DNA from: Roridomyces roridus
Lineage: Eukaryota > Basidiomycota > Agaricomycetes > Agaricales > Mycenaceae
Length of the DNA: 64,000 bases
Direction: 5' to 3'
Assembly (NCBI GenBank): GCA_029378245.1
Contig: JARKIF010000020.1
Span: 682,001 to 746,000 of the forward strand
How positions within the stretch are numbered: the stretch's first letter is position 1; every line of letters begins with the position of its first letter. This document shows positions 23,693 to 33,033 of this stretch, in pieces. Under the pieces are notes generated by a model that did no database searches, was not told the DNA's origin, and saw only the letters and a program-made list of their open reading frames with translations. Both the position numbers and the translations under genes were made by a program.

Positions 23693-24227
23693 CTACACAA
23701 GCTTCGCCGTCGATACGCTGAACCGCTCCTGCAAAACCACGAAACTGAGCACAACCATAAGCTTCTTGGCCCTCACATCAATCGCTCCATGCGACGGATA
23801 CACAGGATCCTCCAGATACCCCCTCAACAACTCCTCGACGTACCCCCACTCAAACAACCCAGTTCGTTCGACAGTGGTTTTGGTGATACGGTCGCGGAGG
23901 CGCACCTGCAACGGAGTGAGGTTCTTTATGTCCGAATTGGACGGCTTGGGTGGTGGGTTGAAATGGATTTTCTGTCGTTTGTAGATTTCGTCGGTGATGA
24001 AGGGCTTCATCGCCTCTCGGAGAATCCATTTTTCTACGAGTGTCCACTTGTTCGGGTCCTCGCCTGCGATTGGGCGGAGTTTCAATGACCTGGAGGAAGA
24101 GGTTATTGCGAGAAGAATGACGAGGGAGATAAACACGGCGGCAAGGAGTTGACGTATTCCACGAGATGATGGTCGAGGAAGGCGACACGACTCTCGATGG
24201 AGTTGTTTTTTGCATCAATTCCGGATT
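23693..24227 (-). pseudogene. Asparagine-synthetase-like C-terminal fragment
   Basis: Two minus-strand exons can be read, about 24227-24139 and about 24090-23693, with a GTGTTT...CCAG intron of about 49 nt between L-P-P and S-L-K-L-R-P. Text includes S-I-E-S-R-V-A-F-L-D-H-H-L-V-E-Y, then W-I-L-R-E-A-M-K-P-F-I-T-D-E-I-Y, then a C-terminal L-S-F-V-V-L-Q-E-R-F. These are the recognisable end of the asparagine synthetase synthase domain (S-x-E-x-R-x-P/A-F-L-D motif). The glutaminase domain and the ATP-pyrophosphatase loop are absent, and the 5' edge coincides with a tRNA-like unit. It is therefore a truncated relic, and no product is expected. Confidence 0.7.
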
Positions 24228-24231
24228 CAAG

Positions 24232-24334
24232 TGAGGCTGGCTGAGGGCTCATACGGAGCAACCTGTTCCTCCTCTTCTCTGGGCAGCTTCAGCGACAATG
24301 GACGAGTGAGACGGGTTCGACCCCTGTGTCTGTC
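24232..24334 (+). tRNA. tRNA-like unit, degenerate
   Basis: It begins GAGGCTGGCTGAGGGCTC and ends with B-box GGGTTCGACCCC and TGTCTGTC. The D-arm is recognisable only by position. Confidence 0.3.
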
Positions 24335-24403
24335 TCTGAATCTGATCTGGTCTACACTTTTTTGGCGCCGAGTACAGTACGACCGTGCTAAGGGTTAGAC
24401 GTA

Positions 24404-24493
24404 ACGGACGCCGGTGTATGAAACACGCTCATGCAATCAATCTACGCTGACGTTTGTGAGTACGAGGAAGCAGGTTCCACTCCCCACGTCTGC
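24404..24493 (+). tRNA. tRNA-like unit with anticodon-loop insertion
   Basis: Ends match the family: GGACGCCGGTGTATG at the 5' side and CCACGTCTGC at the 3' side. The T-loop is GGTTCCACTCC. The middle is longer than a plain tRNA, as in the other units. Confidence 0.45.
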
Positions 24494-24566
24494 TTGTCGG
24501 ACTAAAGTCGAATACTTCCTTGTCTCTTGACACCAAAATCTACTACACATTGATGCTGGGTAGCCC

Positions 24567-24650
24567 GCAAACGGAAGTTGCTCTACGGACCACGCTAGCA
24601 TTCTACGCCGCTGAGGATTTACAAGGCAGCCGGGGTTCGATCCCCTGCGC
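24567..24650 (+). tRNA. tRNA-like unit, degenerate
   Basis: T-arm CCGGGGTTCGATCCCCTG is intact. The 5' half is hard to align and the acceptor 3' strand has become GCGCTTG. Confidence 0.3.
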
Positions 24651-24813
24651 TTGTTTAGGTGGAAGTTATAGGCCTTTTTTTTATCTTTCGCATTTAACCC
24701 AGGTTACACCGATTCAGAGTCACGGAGGCTGGTGTATGGGACCGCTTCTGGCACCGCGATGGAATCCTCGGAACGTGCGTGAAACAGATGAACCTAGGGT
24801 TTCGAGTCCTATC

Positions 24814-24907
24814 CGACGCTGGAGTACGCAACAACGGCGTCTGTGGCCTTCTCGGGGCAACTTCAACAAGGATGTACGAATGAGATGGGTTCGACTCCCT
24901 GCGTCTG
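24814..24907 (+). tRNA. tRNA-like unit with insertion
   Basis: 5' CCGACGCTGGAGTACGCAAC and 3' GGGTTCGACTCCCTGCGTCT. Acceptor strands CGACG/CGTCT are only partly complementary. A 5'-half relic of the family (GGAGGCTGGTGTATGG) lies just upstream near 24730. Confidence 0.35.
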
Positions 24908-24924
24908 TCTACGCCCTTTCAATC

Positions 24925-24955
24925 TGATTGCGCCAGGGAGCAGGGGTTCGATTCC
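24925..24955 (+). tRNA. tRNA-like 3' end only
   Basis: CAGGGGTTCGATTCCCCGCC with CTCTGA after it. T-arm and B-box only. Confidence 0.3.
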
Positions 24956-25114
24956 CCGCCTCTGACTGGGTTTCGACCATCAGTGTTCGATTTTGCACCG
25001 AAGTCCAGGTGGCACCGAACTGGATAGCTTCCAGAGCAGCGGAGGCTGGTGTACGGCACACGTTCCTGCCATCTTGGCGTGAACGAGATCTATGAGAGCA
25101 GAGAGTGTAGAACA

Positions 25115-25203
25115 GCGGACGCTGGTGTACGGCACACACCCTCGCCACCTTGCATGTTTTAAGATGGTTACGAGGGAGAGAGGGTTCGACTTCCTGCGTC
25201 TGC
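25115..25203 (+). tRNA. tRNA-like unit, Met(CAT)-like family, with loop insertion
   Basis: Acceptor strands GCGGACG and CGTCTGC pair with one wobble. The D-arm is GGTGTACGGCACACACC. Anticodon-stem strands CCCTCG and ACGAGGG face each other around an insertion of about 20 nt. The T-loop GGTTCGAC is kept, but the T-stem is weakened. A 5'-half relic precedes it at about 25034-25060, and T-runs follow. Confidence 0.5.
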
Positions 25204-25281
25204 ATGCTTGGAGTGCCCCTATTTTAGACTAATTTTTGCACAAACTCTTCAATGCCACGCCACGGGAGAGGGTTCAAAGTA

Positions 25282-25327
25282 GCAGATGTTTTACGAGGGC
25301 GGGTCCGCGGTCAAACCCCACGTCGGC
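25282..25327 (+). tRNA. tRNA-like unit, D arm missing
   Basis: GCAGATGTTTTACGAGGGC followed by a T-arm-like GCGGTCAAACCCCACGTC. The D arm and half of the anticodon arm are gone. Confidence 0.25.
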
Positions 25328-25397
25328 GTCACTCGTGTTCTTGAAAGAATTTTGGTACGAACTCATGAGTACCACGACGCGGGAGAGGGTTTAAAAG

Positions 25398-25500
25398 AAC
25401 GAAGGTTGGTGTACGGAACACACCCTAGTCATCTGTGCAATTTCATCCAGCTTTGCTCCAGCTAGTACGAGGGAGCCGGGGTTGGACTCCCCGTGTCTGC
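25398..25500 (+). tRNA. tRNA-like unit with loop insertion
   Basis: D-arm GTTGGTGTACGGAACACACC and anticodon-stem strands CCCTAGT and AGTACGAGGG surround an insertion. The T-arm is CCGGGGTTGGACTCCCCG and the 3' acceptor strand is TGTCTGC. The 5' acceptor strand is degraded. It is preceded by CCACGACGCGGGAGAGGGTT, a phrase found upstream of several units. Confidence 0.45.
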
Positions 25501-25551
25501 TTATCCAGCCTGAGTCCTGAGGTAGAAGGGCATGTCTTTTTTGGGGGTCAA

Positions 25552-25671
25552 AGGGACAACGAATGCGAATATTGGGCTAAATATGAACATAGAAGCCAAG
25601 GTCAGTACCGTTCACGATCAAGCACTTGAGAGTGAATTCTCCGGGGATGCGAGGTTCGATTCCTGGTCCCG
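25552..25671 (+). repeat. Spacer module with its own T-arm-like end, copy 2
   Basis: It starts GGGACAACGAATGCG and ends GCGAGGTTCGATTCCTGGTC. A second copy at 33219-33357 ends GCGAGGTTCGATTCCTCGTC. The terminal block has a perfect B-box and a T-stem, so this spacer may itself derive from another tRNA, but no complete cloverleaf could be drawn. Confidence 0.45.
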
Positions 25672-25704
25672 TAATTGCACGTGTCGGGACCCCTTTTGTC
25701 ATCC

Positions 25705-25800
25705 CAACCCCTGCCCACTTGCTTACATTCCGCCGACGCCCCTATACCTTTTTGGGATGGACACCGCCTCAGTGATCGCGGCGAGCCACGGCAGACAATT
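25705..25800. repeat. Inverted repeat, left arm
   Basis: Text containing GCCGACGCCCCTATACC and GACACCGCCTCAGTGATCG matches the reverse complement of 26465-26575 at roughly 80 percent by eye. The enclosed ~660 bp shows no gene. Confidence 0.6.
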
Positions 25801-26464
25801 AATGTGCCGGGCTGCCGCTTTGACCACACAAAACCCAAGTCCGTCTCAGTACACTCGCCGATTTCGAATGAGAATGTTATGAACGGAGCACGGTGCAGAC
25901 ATGACTAACTACGCCCAACGCCACGCTTCCATCGGCGCGACTATAGTACGAGACTACGAGTCCGCGATGCACTTGCAAGTCGTCCGTCCGTTTGGATAGT
26001 GGGGTCGAGCGTCGAGGTGAGAGGGTGACGGCAGCAGCAAGGACGATGCGAAGCATGGTGGTGGTGCAGGACGAAAGGGCCGGGGAGCAGGCGAAGGGGA
26101 AAGGGAAGAGCGAGCGCAGGGCGGCTGACAGTCGTTGGGGGAAAGACGCGGCTCGCTGGCGTCGAATATGAGCCTCCGATCGAATGGAGTGGTAGCTACT
26201 ACATGTTGAATTGGTGTTAGAACGAGTGGTAGTCAGATAGGCGAGGTAACGCACCGGCGCGGTACTGCGACCAATCTACACTTACCATCGGCTTCACGTT
26301 GAGGCCCGACTACCCTGGGCGAGGTCGGCCGGCGGAATGCTCGGGCATTGGCGAGGTGACCGTTGATGTCGAGGCCGACATTTGGCGGGATAAAGATACG
26401 GGCGACGGAGGTAATGGGAGAAGAAGGGAGGCTGGTGTTTGGCACCACAAACACTTTGCGGCAC

Positions 26465-26575
26465 GGTGATGGTAGACATGGGTGCCGACAGGATGCCGCC
26501 ATCAACGAGGCGGTGCCTGTCCCATTCGGGTATAGGGGCATCGGCGGAATTCGTTGAGTGCCCCTGCCCACTGAC
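26465..26575. repeat. Inverted repeat, right arm
   Basis: Reverse complement of the left arm at 25705-25800. The arms encode similar short peptides in the same relative sense (P-P-x-P-L-Y, then T-A-S), which suggests the repeated unit was once protein-coding. Confidence 0.6.
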
Positions 26576-26579
26576 CCAC

Positions 26580-26682
26580 ACAAAAAATCTAATCCGAAAT
26601 CATCACACCTGCTCACAAACCGCTTCGACACAAACCCACACCCCACCGCCGAAGGACTGCGCGGCTTTGCCAGTGCCTGCAT
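26580..26682 (-). pseudogene. 3' fragment of a gene like the Cys-rich repeat protein at 33523
   Basis: Minus-strand text V-G-C-G-F-V-S-K-R-F-V-S-R matches the C-terminal G-C-G-F-V-S-K-R-F-V-G-R of the secreted protein at 33523-34859. Its downstream flank (AATCCGAAATCATCACA) is also shared with 33413-33430. It is a short duplicated tail without the rest of the gene. Confidence 0.6.
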
Positions 26683-27286
26683 AGTCGAAGAGGGGCCGCC
26701 TTTCGCCGACGGCTGAGTGCCGAGCTTTTGCGGAGGGCTGAGTTCCCAGTCAGGACGGAAGGTACTAGGTTCTGATGCACTGGCATAAATACAATCAGCT
26801 CAATATGCTCTCCATCCTACCGCCATAACCCTCTTCCCGCGCTTCGCATTCATGACAACCACATGCAATCCCTCCTCCGCCAACGCCCGCAATCGCAGGC
26901 CAGCGGTTTTGATATACGGATGCGGCCGAGATATAAACCGAGAAAGCGAAGCCTGGGAACCGCACGCCAGCGGGATTCGACCATATCAACGAATGCTTCG
27001 CGATCAATCGTGTCGTTGCGATCGCCCCAGGACAAGGAGGTGAGATGAGGGCATATCGGCTCTTCTTCGGATACAGAGGAGACGGTGAGCGCGGTGATGA
27101 GCAACGCAGTCTCAGCCGCTGGCCCCAAGAAGTCGCAGGGTCGTCAGTTCTGGCGTCTCGCGCAGGATTGCGAGCACCGCAGAGACTGGGGCGCTACACA
27201 TGAAGAGCGTGAGGCTGGTCAAGGTCGCCGCCGCGCACTTAGACCGGTAGAAGAAAGGGAGGATGGGCTCTAACCTCTCGCCGTGG

Positions 27287-29867
27287 TATGGAAGGTCGGA
27301 CACTCAAGCTGATGTGATGGACATCGCTTGACACTTTTGGCAATTTCACCCGGCTGCCGCTCGCTTAGAGTTTGATTCGCACCAATGTTTGATCCCCCAG
27401 CCGATTGTGCCGATCCTCAGCCGGCATTTCCTTTGCATTTTAGTGTAGGCAATTCCTCGAGGCGCTTACACTTTGCTTATTTGATTCATTCAAGAATGTC
27501 CCTTCCGTGGTCGAGTTGGGTATCTCTCGTGTGCCCGCATCCATTTCTACGCCACGAAACGCCCATTACTAGGCCATATCTTGAAGAGCAATCTCAGCCT
27601 TGTTGAATCCAACATCAATGCCAGCAGCTGCGTTCCCAGTTGAGATTTGTGTCCGAGTTTTGCCGCGAATTCTTTGGGGCCAGAAAGCAGATTCAGCCTG
27701 GTTAATGAGGTGTCGGAGATTACCCAGGGCCAGATCTGAGATAAACGCGACGGAATTTCATCGGCCAGATGCTAGTCTCGGAGAATAGGACCGCCAGGCC
27801 TCGTGAGCCAAGACACCCCTCGCAGAATAGTCCACTTGAACCGTCACTTCGAGCAACGCGACACTTGCAAGGGAGATGAACATCAAGGGCCAAGGCTGAT
27901 GCCTTCACTCGATATTGTTCACCCTGGATGAGCCGAGCATTAGATTCGAAGCAGATTCCAAGATACGACTGGTTTCACCTGAGGTAATTTGTCTTTGCCC
28001 AGGGACACGGGCGCTTGCCCAGAGACTTGAACATGGCATTCCGGTATTGAAGTCTAGCGACCGTTTGGCGTTGTCAGCTCAGCGTTTTGACTCTGTCAGA
28101 TGAAGCTGGAAGCCTACGGAGTCCCCAGATGTGGTCGCAACGTAGTCGGCATTCTCCGTACCTTCAAGATGATTTCGCCATGAGCTGTGAGTTTGAAATC
28201 CGACATGAATACTAGATGTCGTTTGTCGAAGAAGGTGGCGGTAAGAAACGAGCCGTGGGCAACGTCTTCCGAGTCCGGACGTGCCTACTTAGTCTGGATT
28301 GGAGCCATTGAGTGGGACACTGCACTCACCACAGGATCGCGTCACACAATGTGACATGTGATGATCCCATCAACCTGGCGGCGCCGTTTCGCTAGCGCTG
28401 CCTGTTGCCTCGCGGCACCTTCGCCTGGCCGCGCGGTTTCGCTCACGCTGTCTCGGCCTCGCGGCACGTCCTCGCTCCCGCTGGGTTTTGCCTAGCGGCC
28501 CATTTTCGCTAGCGCGGCAGCTTCCCCGGGCGGCCAGTGCACTACATAGTTTCCTTGCATCTGTACTAGTCCATGGTTTTCTGGCATCTGGAACCTGTGA
28601 AATGATTATTCCTCATTTAAATGCTCGTGGTGCTGCCCGGTTTCTCGCTGGCAACTTTGTTGCACAGCGGAACCTTTTGAACCTCCCCGAAAGATCGATG
28701 AGAGTGGAACACTCATTGCGGCGCCGGCCGCGACGGCCAGGGTTCCACCCTGGACCCGCCGGGGCTTTGCCCCCGGACCCCATCGCTGCGCGAAGCTTGC
28801 CGCTCGCCGCGGAGGCCCACTGCGTGGTGCTTTTGCGCTGCCGCGCGGGCAATCCTTTCAAGTTATCAGCTCATCGTTTTTTATGCCAATCTTGGAACGG
28901 TGATTCCATTCAGAATGAAAACTACATAAATACATGAGCCGAATCACACGAAGTCTACCATAATCTTAACGCATCCGGAGCACGGTAGCAAAGGGTGCCT
29001 TGGTGGTATTGAGGAGCGGAGGATGTAGGCTAGGCAACCACATGCGGCCAAGATGGAACGTGCCACGACAACGGTCGGCGGAAAGGGTGGGGTGCAGGCA
29101 TGCCGAGGAGAGGGAGCGAGGAAAGGGAGTGTATGTGGTGTGTATAGTGACCAGGTGCATCGAGAAGAGGGATCGGGGAGGGTGGCAAATCGAGCTGGCA
29201 TATTGGGACGACGGTGACGACGGTGACATGCACGGTGACGGCGATGGCAGGATCGGTAACGTTGGGAGTATGTTACTGCGAACGGGTGGGTGAGTGGGTG
29301 ATGATGAGCTGGCAGGTTTACGCACCATGCGAGTCGCGACTGTAGTTGGTGCTGCAGCAGTGGGTAGTTGGCGAGCTGTTGGACGTCGGTGGGTGCATGC
29401 AGTCGGGTTCGACGCTAGCCATGGACCCTGGACGACATTTGCTGCGGCCGAGCACAGACGAACGGTATCTGTGATAGTGGCGGGCGCTTGAGTAGCTCGG
29501 GAGTCGGGGCAGCGGTGATAGCGGCAAGGGCGGTAGGGTGAAAGGCAGCAGAGAGTAGCAAAGGCAGGAGCGAAGGAGCGAGGGTGGGCGGGGGAGGCAG
29601 AGGAGTGTGGGCGACGTCGATTCTGAGTCGGGTTGGTGAGCTGGCAAGAGAGTGACACGTCACAACGTGACGTGATCCTGTGGTGGGTTCAAATTCCCAT
29701 TGAGTGAGATAATAGATTGAACTGGAATGCCGGCTGGCGGTCGGCACGATCGGTCGGGGTATCCGCCACTGATGTGAATCACACTCTAAGCGAGCGGCTG
29801 CCGGGTCAAATTCCCAAAACCGTTAAGCGACGTCCATCACATCAGCTTGAGTGTCCGACCTTCCATA
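27287..29867. mobile_element. 2581-bp element with 43-bp terminal inverted repeats
   Basis: The left end begins TATGGAAGGTCGGACACTCA and the right end is its reverse complement for 43 bp, with one difference noticed (GGACATCGC versus GGACGTCGC). CCGTGG flanks both ends (27281-27286 and 29868-29873), while the uninterrupted copy A has CCGTGG once, so this is a 6-bp target-site duplication. No transposase was recognised inside, so the element is probably non-autonomous. It contains a nested inverted-repeat element (28327-29685) and a GC-rich stretch near 28380-28540. It is inserted in pseudogene B. Confidence 0.88.
28327..29685. mobile_element. Nested 1.36-kb inverted-repeat element
   Basis: The left end reads CACCACAGGATCGCGTCAC, and the right end is the reverse complement of CACCACAGGATCACGTCAC. 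Each end is followed by a small palindrome (GTCACACAATGTGAC on the left, CACGTCACAACGTGACGTG on the right). No target duplication was seen, and no transposase was recognised. It lies wholly within the 27287-29867 element and is therefore the younger insertion. Confidence 0.6.
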
Positions 29868-30323
29868 CCGTGGACATGCAGATCGAGGAGTGCCGGTGCG
29901 ATGAGATGCGGGAGGAATGAGGCGCTGGTGGTGACGAGGCGGCGAAGATGTGGTAGGGAGACGTCGCCCAGGTCAAGCGGGCGGACTGTGAAGTCTATAT
30001 CGCACTCGACGAGGTTGACGGCTTTCGAGAGGTTCGTAAAGTGCATAATTGAATCGTGAAAAGATGCCTTGTACGAAGCCAATGTCCCCCACGAGAGTGA
30101 GATGGGTATGGATGTCCTCCCGGCCTCCCCGAGTACAACCTGTCGCAGATTTGGCGTATGGGCCTTGGTAAACACGGTTTCCCATGCAGGGCCAAGATAC
30201 GCCATGGTCATATGTATCCCGCTAGAGAAGAAGACCTCCTCCAGCATCGGTAACGGTCCCAGATCTTTGAACGGCTCCGGGGGCTTAGCCCGATAGTGAA
30301 AGTCGAGATGCAGGGACCGCCAC

Positions 30324-31291
30324 CATCAGGAAACACACTTTTGTTAGGTAGCTCCCACCAAGCGGTAGGTAGGTCTGATAGCTCCAGTAGCCATGGTAGC
30401 ATTGAGTGCGTGGCTCAGTAGCTCTTGGTAGCTCTGAGTGGGGAGTCCAGTAGCACTTGGTAGCTTCAGTAACCATACCCTCTAACCCAGTAGCTTAGAT
30501 ATCTATGCCCTCAAACTCAGTAGCCCAGATAGCTTCACACTAATGTCTCAGTAGCACTTGATTGCCTGCCTGTGTTGACTTGGTAGAAACAATAGCATTT
30601 TTATAGCATTGGGCTGGCTGGCTGATAGCACTTGTTTGCCTCATTTTCTCATCCCTCTGGATGAAACCTCTTTACAGAGTGCCCAAATGATTCAATGTGC
30701 ACATCCCCCTCACTAACAAAAATGACCTTGCCTAAGTAAGTTCAAGTAACAGTGAAGACATTGGCTAACAGGCCAACTTCTACTTGAGCTCAGTCTTGTG
30801 CCTGTGCTTTCAACTTCCACAGCCAGTTCAAATTCACTACAGGATATATATTTTCCAGAGGTAGTTGTGGTTGGAGAGACAATGGAGTGGCATGCGGTTA
30901 CCCGATGTGGAACAGACATGCACACAATCTGCAATGCGTATTTAGTGTAGTTGTTTAGTTGTCTCTTTAATATTATTTGTCTTTTGCAAATGTCATCAGT
31001 TCGAGTCCCGCCGCCTGCATTCCTTTAATTAAATTCCCAACTCATTCTGACCTTGGTCACTACAGTAGAGTAGCAACAGGTCCCAGTGTTTCTTTTGAAC
31101 CTTGTGAATTCTGTTAGGGTCAGCTCCTCCCTGCACTGGAGTAACAGTAGCCTCAGTAGCCCGCTGTTCAGTAGCACTGGTAGCAGTTGGAGGCAGCTTG
31201 GTAGTACACAGTAAGGGGGTACTTGACTACCGGGCTACTGAGCCTCCGGAGACTCGGGAGTGCTACCTAACCAGGTGGCTTTTTCCTGATG
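30324..31291. mobile_element. 968-bp inverted-repeat element rich in GTAGC motifs
   Basis: The ends are CATCAGGAAA at the left and TTTCCTGATG at the right. After a 10-11 bp unpaired gap the inverted repeat resumes as TTAGGTAGC and GCTACCTAA. The flanks share AC or ACC, a 2-3 bp target duplication, and copy A shows the uninterrupted site. Both ends hold many GTAGC or AGTAGC motifs (about ten at the left, eight at the right), as expected of subterminal transposase-binding sites. The interior is AT-richer and non-coding, with a tRNA 3'-end-like phrase (GTTCGAGTCCCGCCGCCTGC) near 31000. Confidence 0.85.
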
Positions 31292-31986
31292 ACCGGGCAC
31301 GGCGCTCCATGAGTTTGCTGAAGAGCTCCCAACCCCATCTGCCTGGGCTGAATGTGTCTTGATAGGTGAACCGAAACAGAATATCGAGCGGAGTAGTGGT
31401 TCCAGCGCGGTCTATCTGAAGGTCTACGTACCGCCCTCGACGTTCCCAGGTCTCCGTCGACAGCGCGATGGAACTCCAGAGGGGCGCGTACGCGAGGGCT
31501 ATGGTGCGCCAGGTGCTGCAGACCTGCGCCAGGGACCAAGGAGCACCGAGGGACCAGGGCTTGGTGCGATTGTAGGTGTCCCAGACTGTGTGCCGGGTGA
31601 GTGCCACGGACGGGGCACTGGGCTTGAGCGGGGGGACCGTTAATGTGAAGATGTGGCAGAGGATCTCGGGGAATAGAGACGATATTGGTGATGCTTCGGA
31701 GATGCGGAAAGCCTCAAGTTCCTGGGAGAGCTTGGGGAGAGTGTCGTCAGGCATGGATTTGAGTCAGGGATGGGAAAGAGAGATGATTTACAGGAGCAAA
31801 TAGAAACAAGCTCATCAGCACCGCTTTCTTTCGTCTCACACCACCACAGCGACCGCGCGTCTAGTCTCAGATCCTGCGTGAAACAACGCCCAGCTCACCC
31901 AATCCCCACTCGAATTACTCCGGAATTCAGACGCCTCGCTTTTTCTTCACTGCCCAGGCAGCCACCCACTTGAATCCAAAAAATCA

Positions 31987-32016
31987 TGAGGGAACGGGGC
32001 TGGACTCCCCAGAAAT
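31987..32016 (+). tRNA. tRNA-like 3' end only, degenerate
   Basis: GAGGGAACGGGGCTGGACTC followed by CCCAGAAATC. The T-arm shape is kept and the B-box is damaged. Confidence 0.2.
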
Positions 32017-32058
32017 CCTGAGTACCACAACGCGCGCGGGAGAAGGTTTTATCTAATA

Positions 32059-32147
32059 GCAGACATTGGTGTACGGCACACACCCTCGTCATCTTCGAGA
32101 TTTCATGCAAGGCTACGAGGGGCCTGGGGTTCGACTCCCCTGTCTGT
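32059..32147 (+). tRNA. tRNA-like unit, Met(CAT)-like family, with loop insertion
   Basis: Acceptor strands GCAGACA and TGTCTGT pair (one G-T). The seventh pair is A-T here and G-C in sister units, a compensatory change. The D-arm is TTGGTGTACGGCACACACC. The anticodon arm reads CCCTC-GTCAT, then an insertion of about 22 nt, then AC-GAGGG, which gives loop G-T-CAT-A-C if the insertion is removed. The T-arm is GGGGTTCGACTCCCC. Confidence 0.55.
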
Positions 32148-32236
32148 GTCCAGCGTAAGGCAGGTGGTGGCTTTTTCTTTTTACTGATTTTGGTTCGAAT
32201 CCATGACCACAGCGCGAGGGAGGTGCAGAGAAAGTG

Positions 32237-32328
32237 GCGGACGAGTGTACGGAACACACCACCGTCACCTGCCCTCGGACGTCGTCGACCATTCACGAGG
32301 GAGCCGGGGTTCGACTCCTCGCGTCGGC
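32237..32328 (+). tRNA. tRNA-like unit with loop insertion
   Basis: Acceptor GCGGACG / CGTCGGC (one mismatch). D-arm AGTGTACGGAACACACC, T-arm CCGGGGTTCGACTCCTCG. The anticodon-stem 3' strand ACGAGGG is kept. A T-run follows at about 32350. Confidence 0.5.
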
Positions 32329-32347
32329 ATGAAGGATCCAGCTGTCT

Positions 32348-32440
32348 ATCGTTTTTTTCGAGGGCCCAACGGACAAAGCTTAATATGAGCACCCAATCCA
32401 CGGTGAGGGTCAACGCGCTCACGAGCGAACGAGCTACAGC
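32348..32440 (+). repeat. Spacer module, copy 3
   Basis: TTTTTTTCGAGGGCCCAACGG, then TTAATATGAGCACCC and CGCGCTCACGAGC. Same order as the other copies but with a deletion in the middle. Confidence 0.45.
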
Positions 32441-32495
32441 CATGACTGTCGTACGAACTGAGGGGTACAACAACGCAGGAAAGGCTTGTAGAACA

Positions 32496-32668
32496 GCAGA
32501 CGGTAGTGTACGGACACACGCCCTCGTCCGACATCACCTGACGGACAAATATCTTTGAACGAGGTCACAGGTAAAACTTGCGTAAAACGACGGGGAAAGG
32601 ATACACTTTCGCCAACTGGAGAGATTTGTCGGGCGTACAAGGGCATCAGGGCGATTCCCTGCGTCTAC
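32496..32668 (+). tRNA. tRNA-like unit, expanded and degenerate
   Basis: The 5' half GCAGACGGTAGTGTACGGAC and anticodon-stem text CCCTCGTC/ACGAGG are clear. The T-arm (GGGCGATTCCCTGCGTCT) follows only about 80 nt later, so extra sequence has entered. Confidence 0.3.
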
Positions 32669-32746
32669 GTGATCATGAAGAGTGGCGCGTGCATTTTTTT
32701 TTGCAACAATTTTGATACGAACTTAAATATATCGAGGGATTTCATA

Positions 32747-32834
32747 GCGCACGTTAGTATTCGGAACACGCCCTCGTGATCTTGTCAATTTTCCAAGCAG
32801 TAGCAGGAAGACGGGGTTCGACTCCCCACATCTG
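32747..32834 (+). tRNA. tRNA-like unit with loop insertion
   Basis: 5' GCGCACGTTAGTATTCGGAA, anticodon-stem strand CCCTCGTGAT, T-arm ACGGGGTTCGACTCCCCAC, 3' ATCTGC. The acceptor pairing is weakened. Confidence 0.4.
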
Positions 32835-32959
32835 CGTGTCGCTGGCTAGAGTTGTAGTCTTTGGGTGCAATTTTTTACTCGAACACGTTGGCTGGAGTTG
32901 TACCTTTTTAATTATAATTTTTGAGCGAACTTACGGCGGATACCACGGGTTGGGGGACA

Positions 32960-33033
32960 GCAGACGTTGGTGTACAGAACACGCCATAGCTCGAGCTCTA
33001 CTAGGGAGATGGGGTTCGACTCCCCGCGTCTGC
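32960..33033 (+). tRNA. tRNA-like unit, 74 nt, no insertion
   Basis: Acceptor GCAGACG / CGTCTGC is perfect and the T-arm GGGGTTCGACTCCCC is perfect. D-arm TTGGTGTACAGAACACGCC. The anticodon stem CCATAG / CTAGGG is nearly paired around an 11-nt loop. This is the only full-ended unit with the length of an ordinary tRNA. The loop does not present a canonical anticodon. Confidence 0.5.

Larger units (their letters stand above)
26800..31754 (-). pseudogene. F-box pseudogene B, split by two mobile elements
   Basis: Three minus-strand blocks belong together: 31754-31292 (N terminus), 30323-29868 (middle) and 27286-about 26800 (C terminus). The N-terminal block begins M-P-D-D-T-L-P-K-L and holds an F-box of the agaricomycete type (I-S-S-L-F-P-E-I-L-C-H-I-F, then W-S-L-A-Q-V-C-S-T-W-R-T-I-A, then P-L-W-S-S-I). 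The middle and end align with pseudogene A. Removing the two insertions restores continuity at the DNA level (compare CCACCGCGCACGGCG and GCCGTGGACATGC in copy A). The C-terminal block still carries frameshifts near 27125 and 26880, so decay is not only due to the insertions. The original product would have been an SCF-type F-box/LRR-like adaptor. Confidence 0.75.

Noticed and set aside
25552..25671. Class II (Ser/Leu) tRNA in the spacer module
   Set aside because: The T-arm is perfect, but no matching acceptor 5' strand, D-arm or anticodon stem could be drawn.
28966..29658. 230-codon minus-strand frame inside the nested element
   Set aside because: Pro/Ser/His-rich text with no domain, no splice partner and an overlapping plus-strand frame of equal quality; judged a chance frame.
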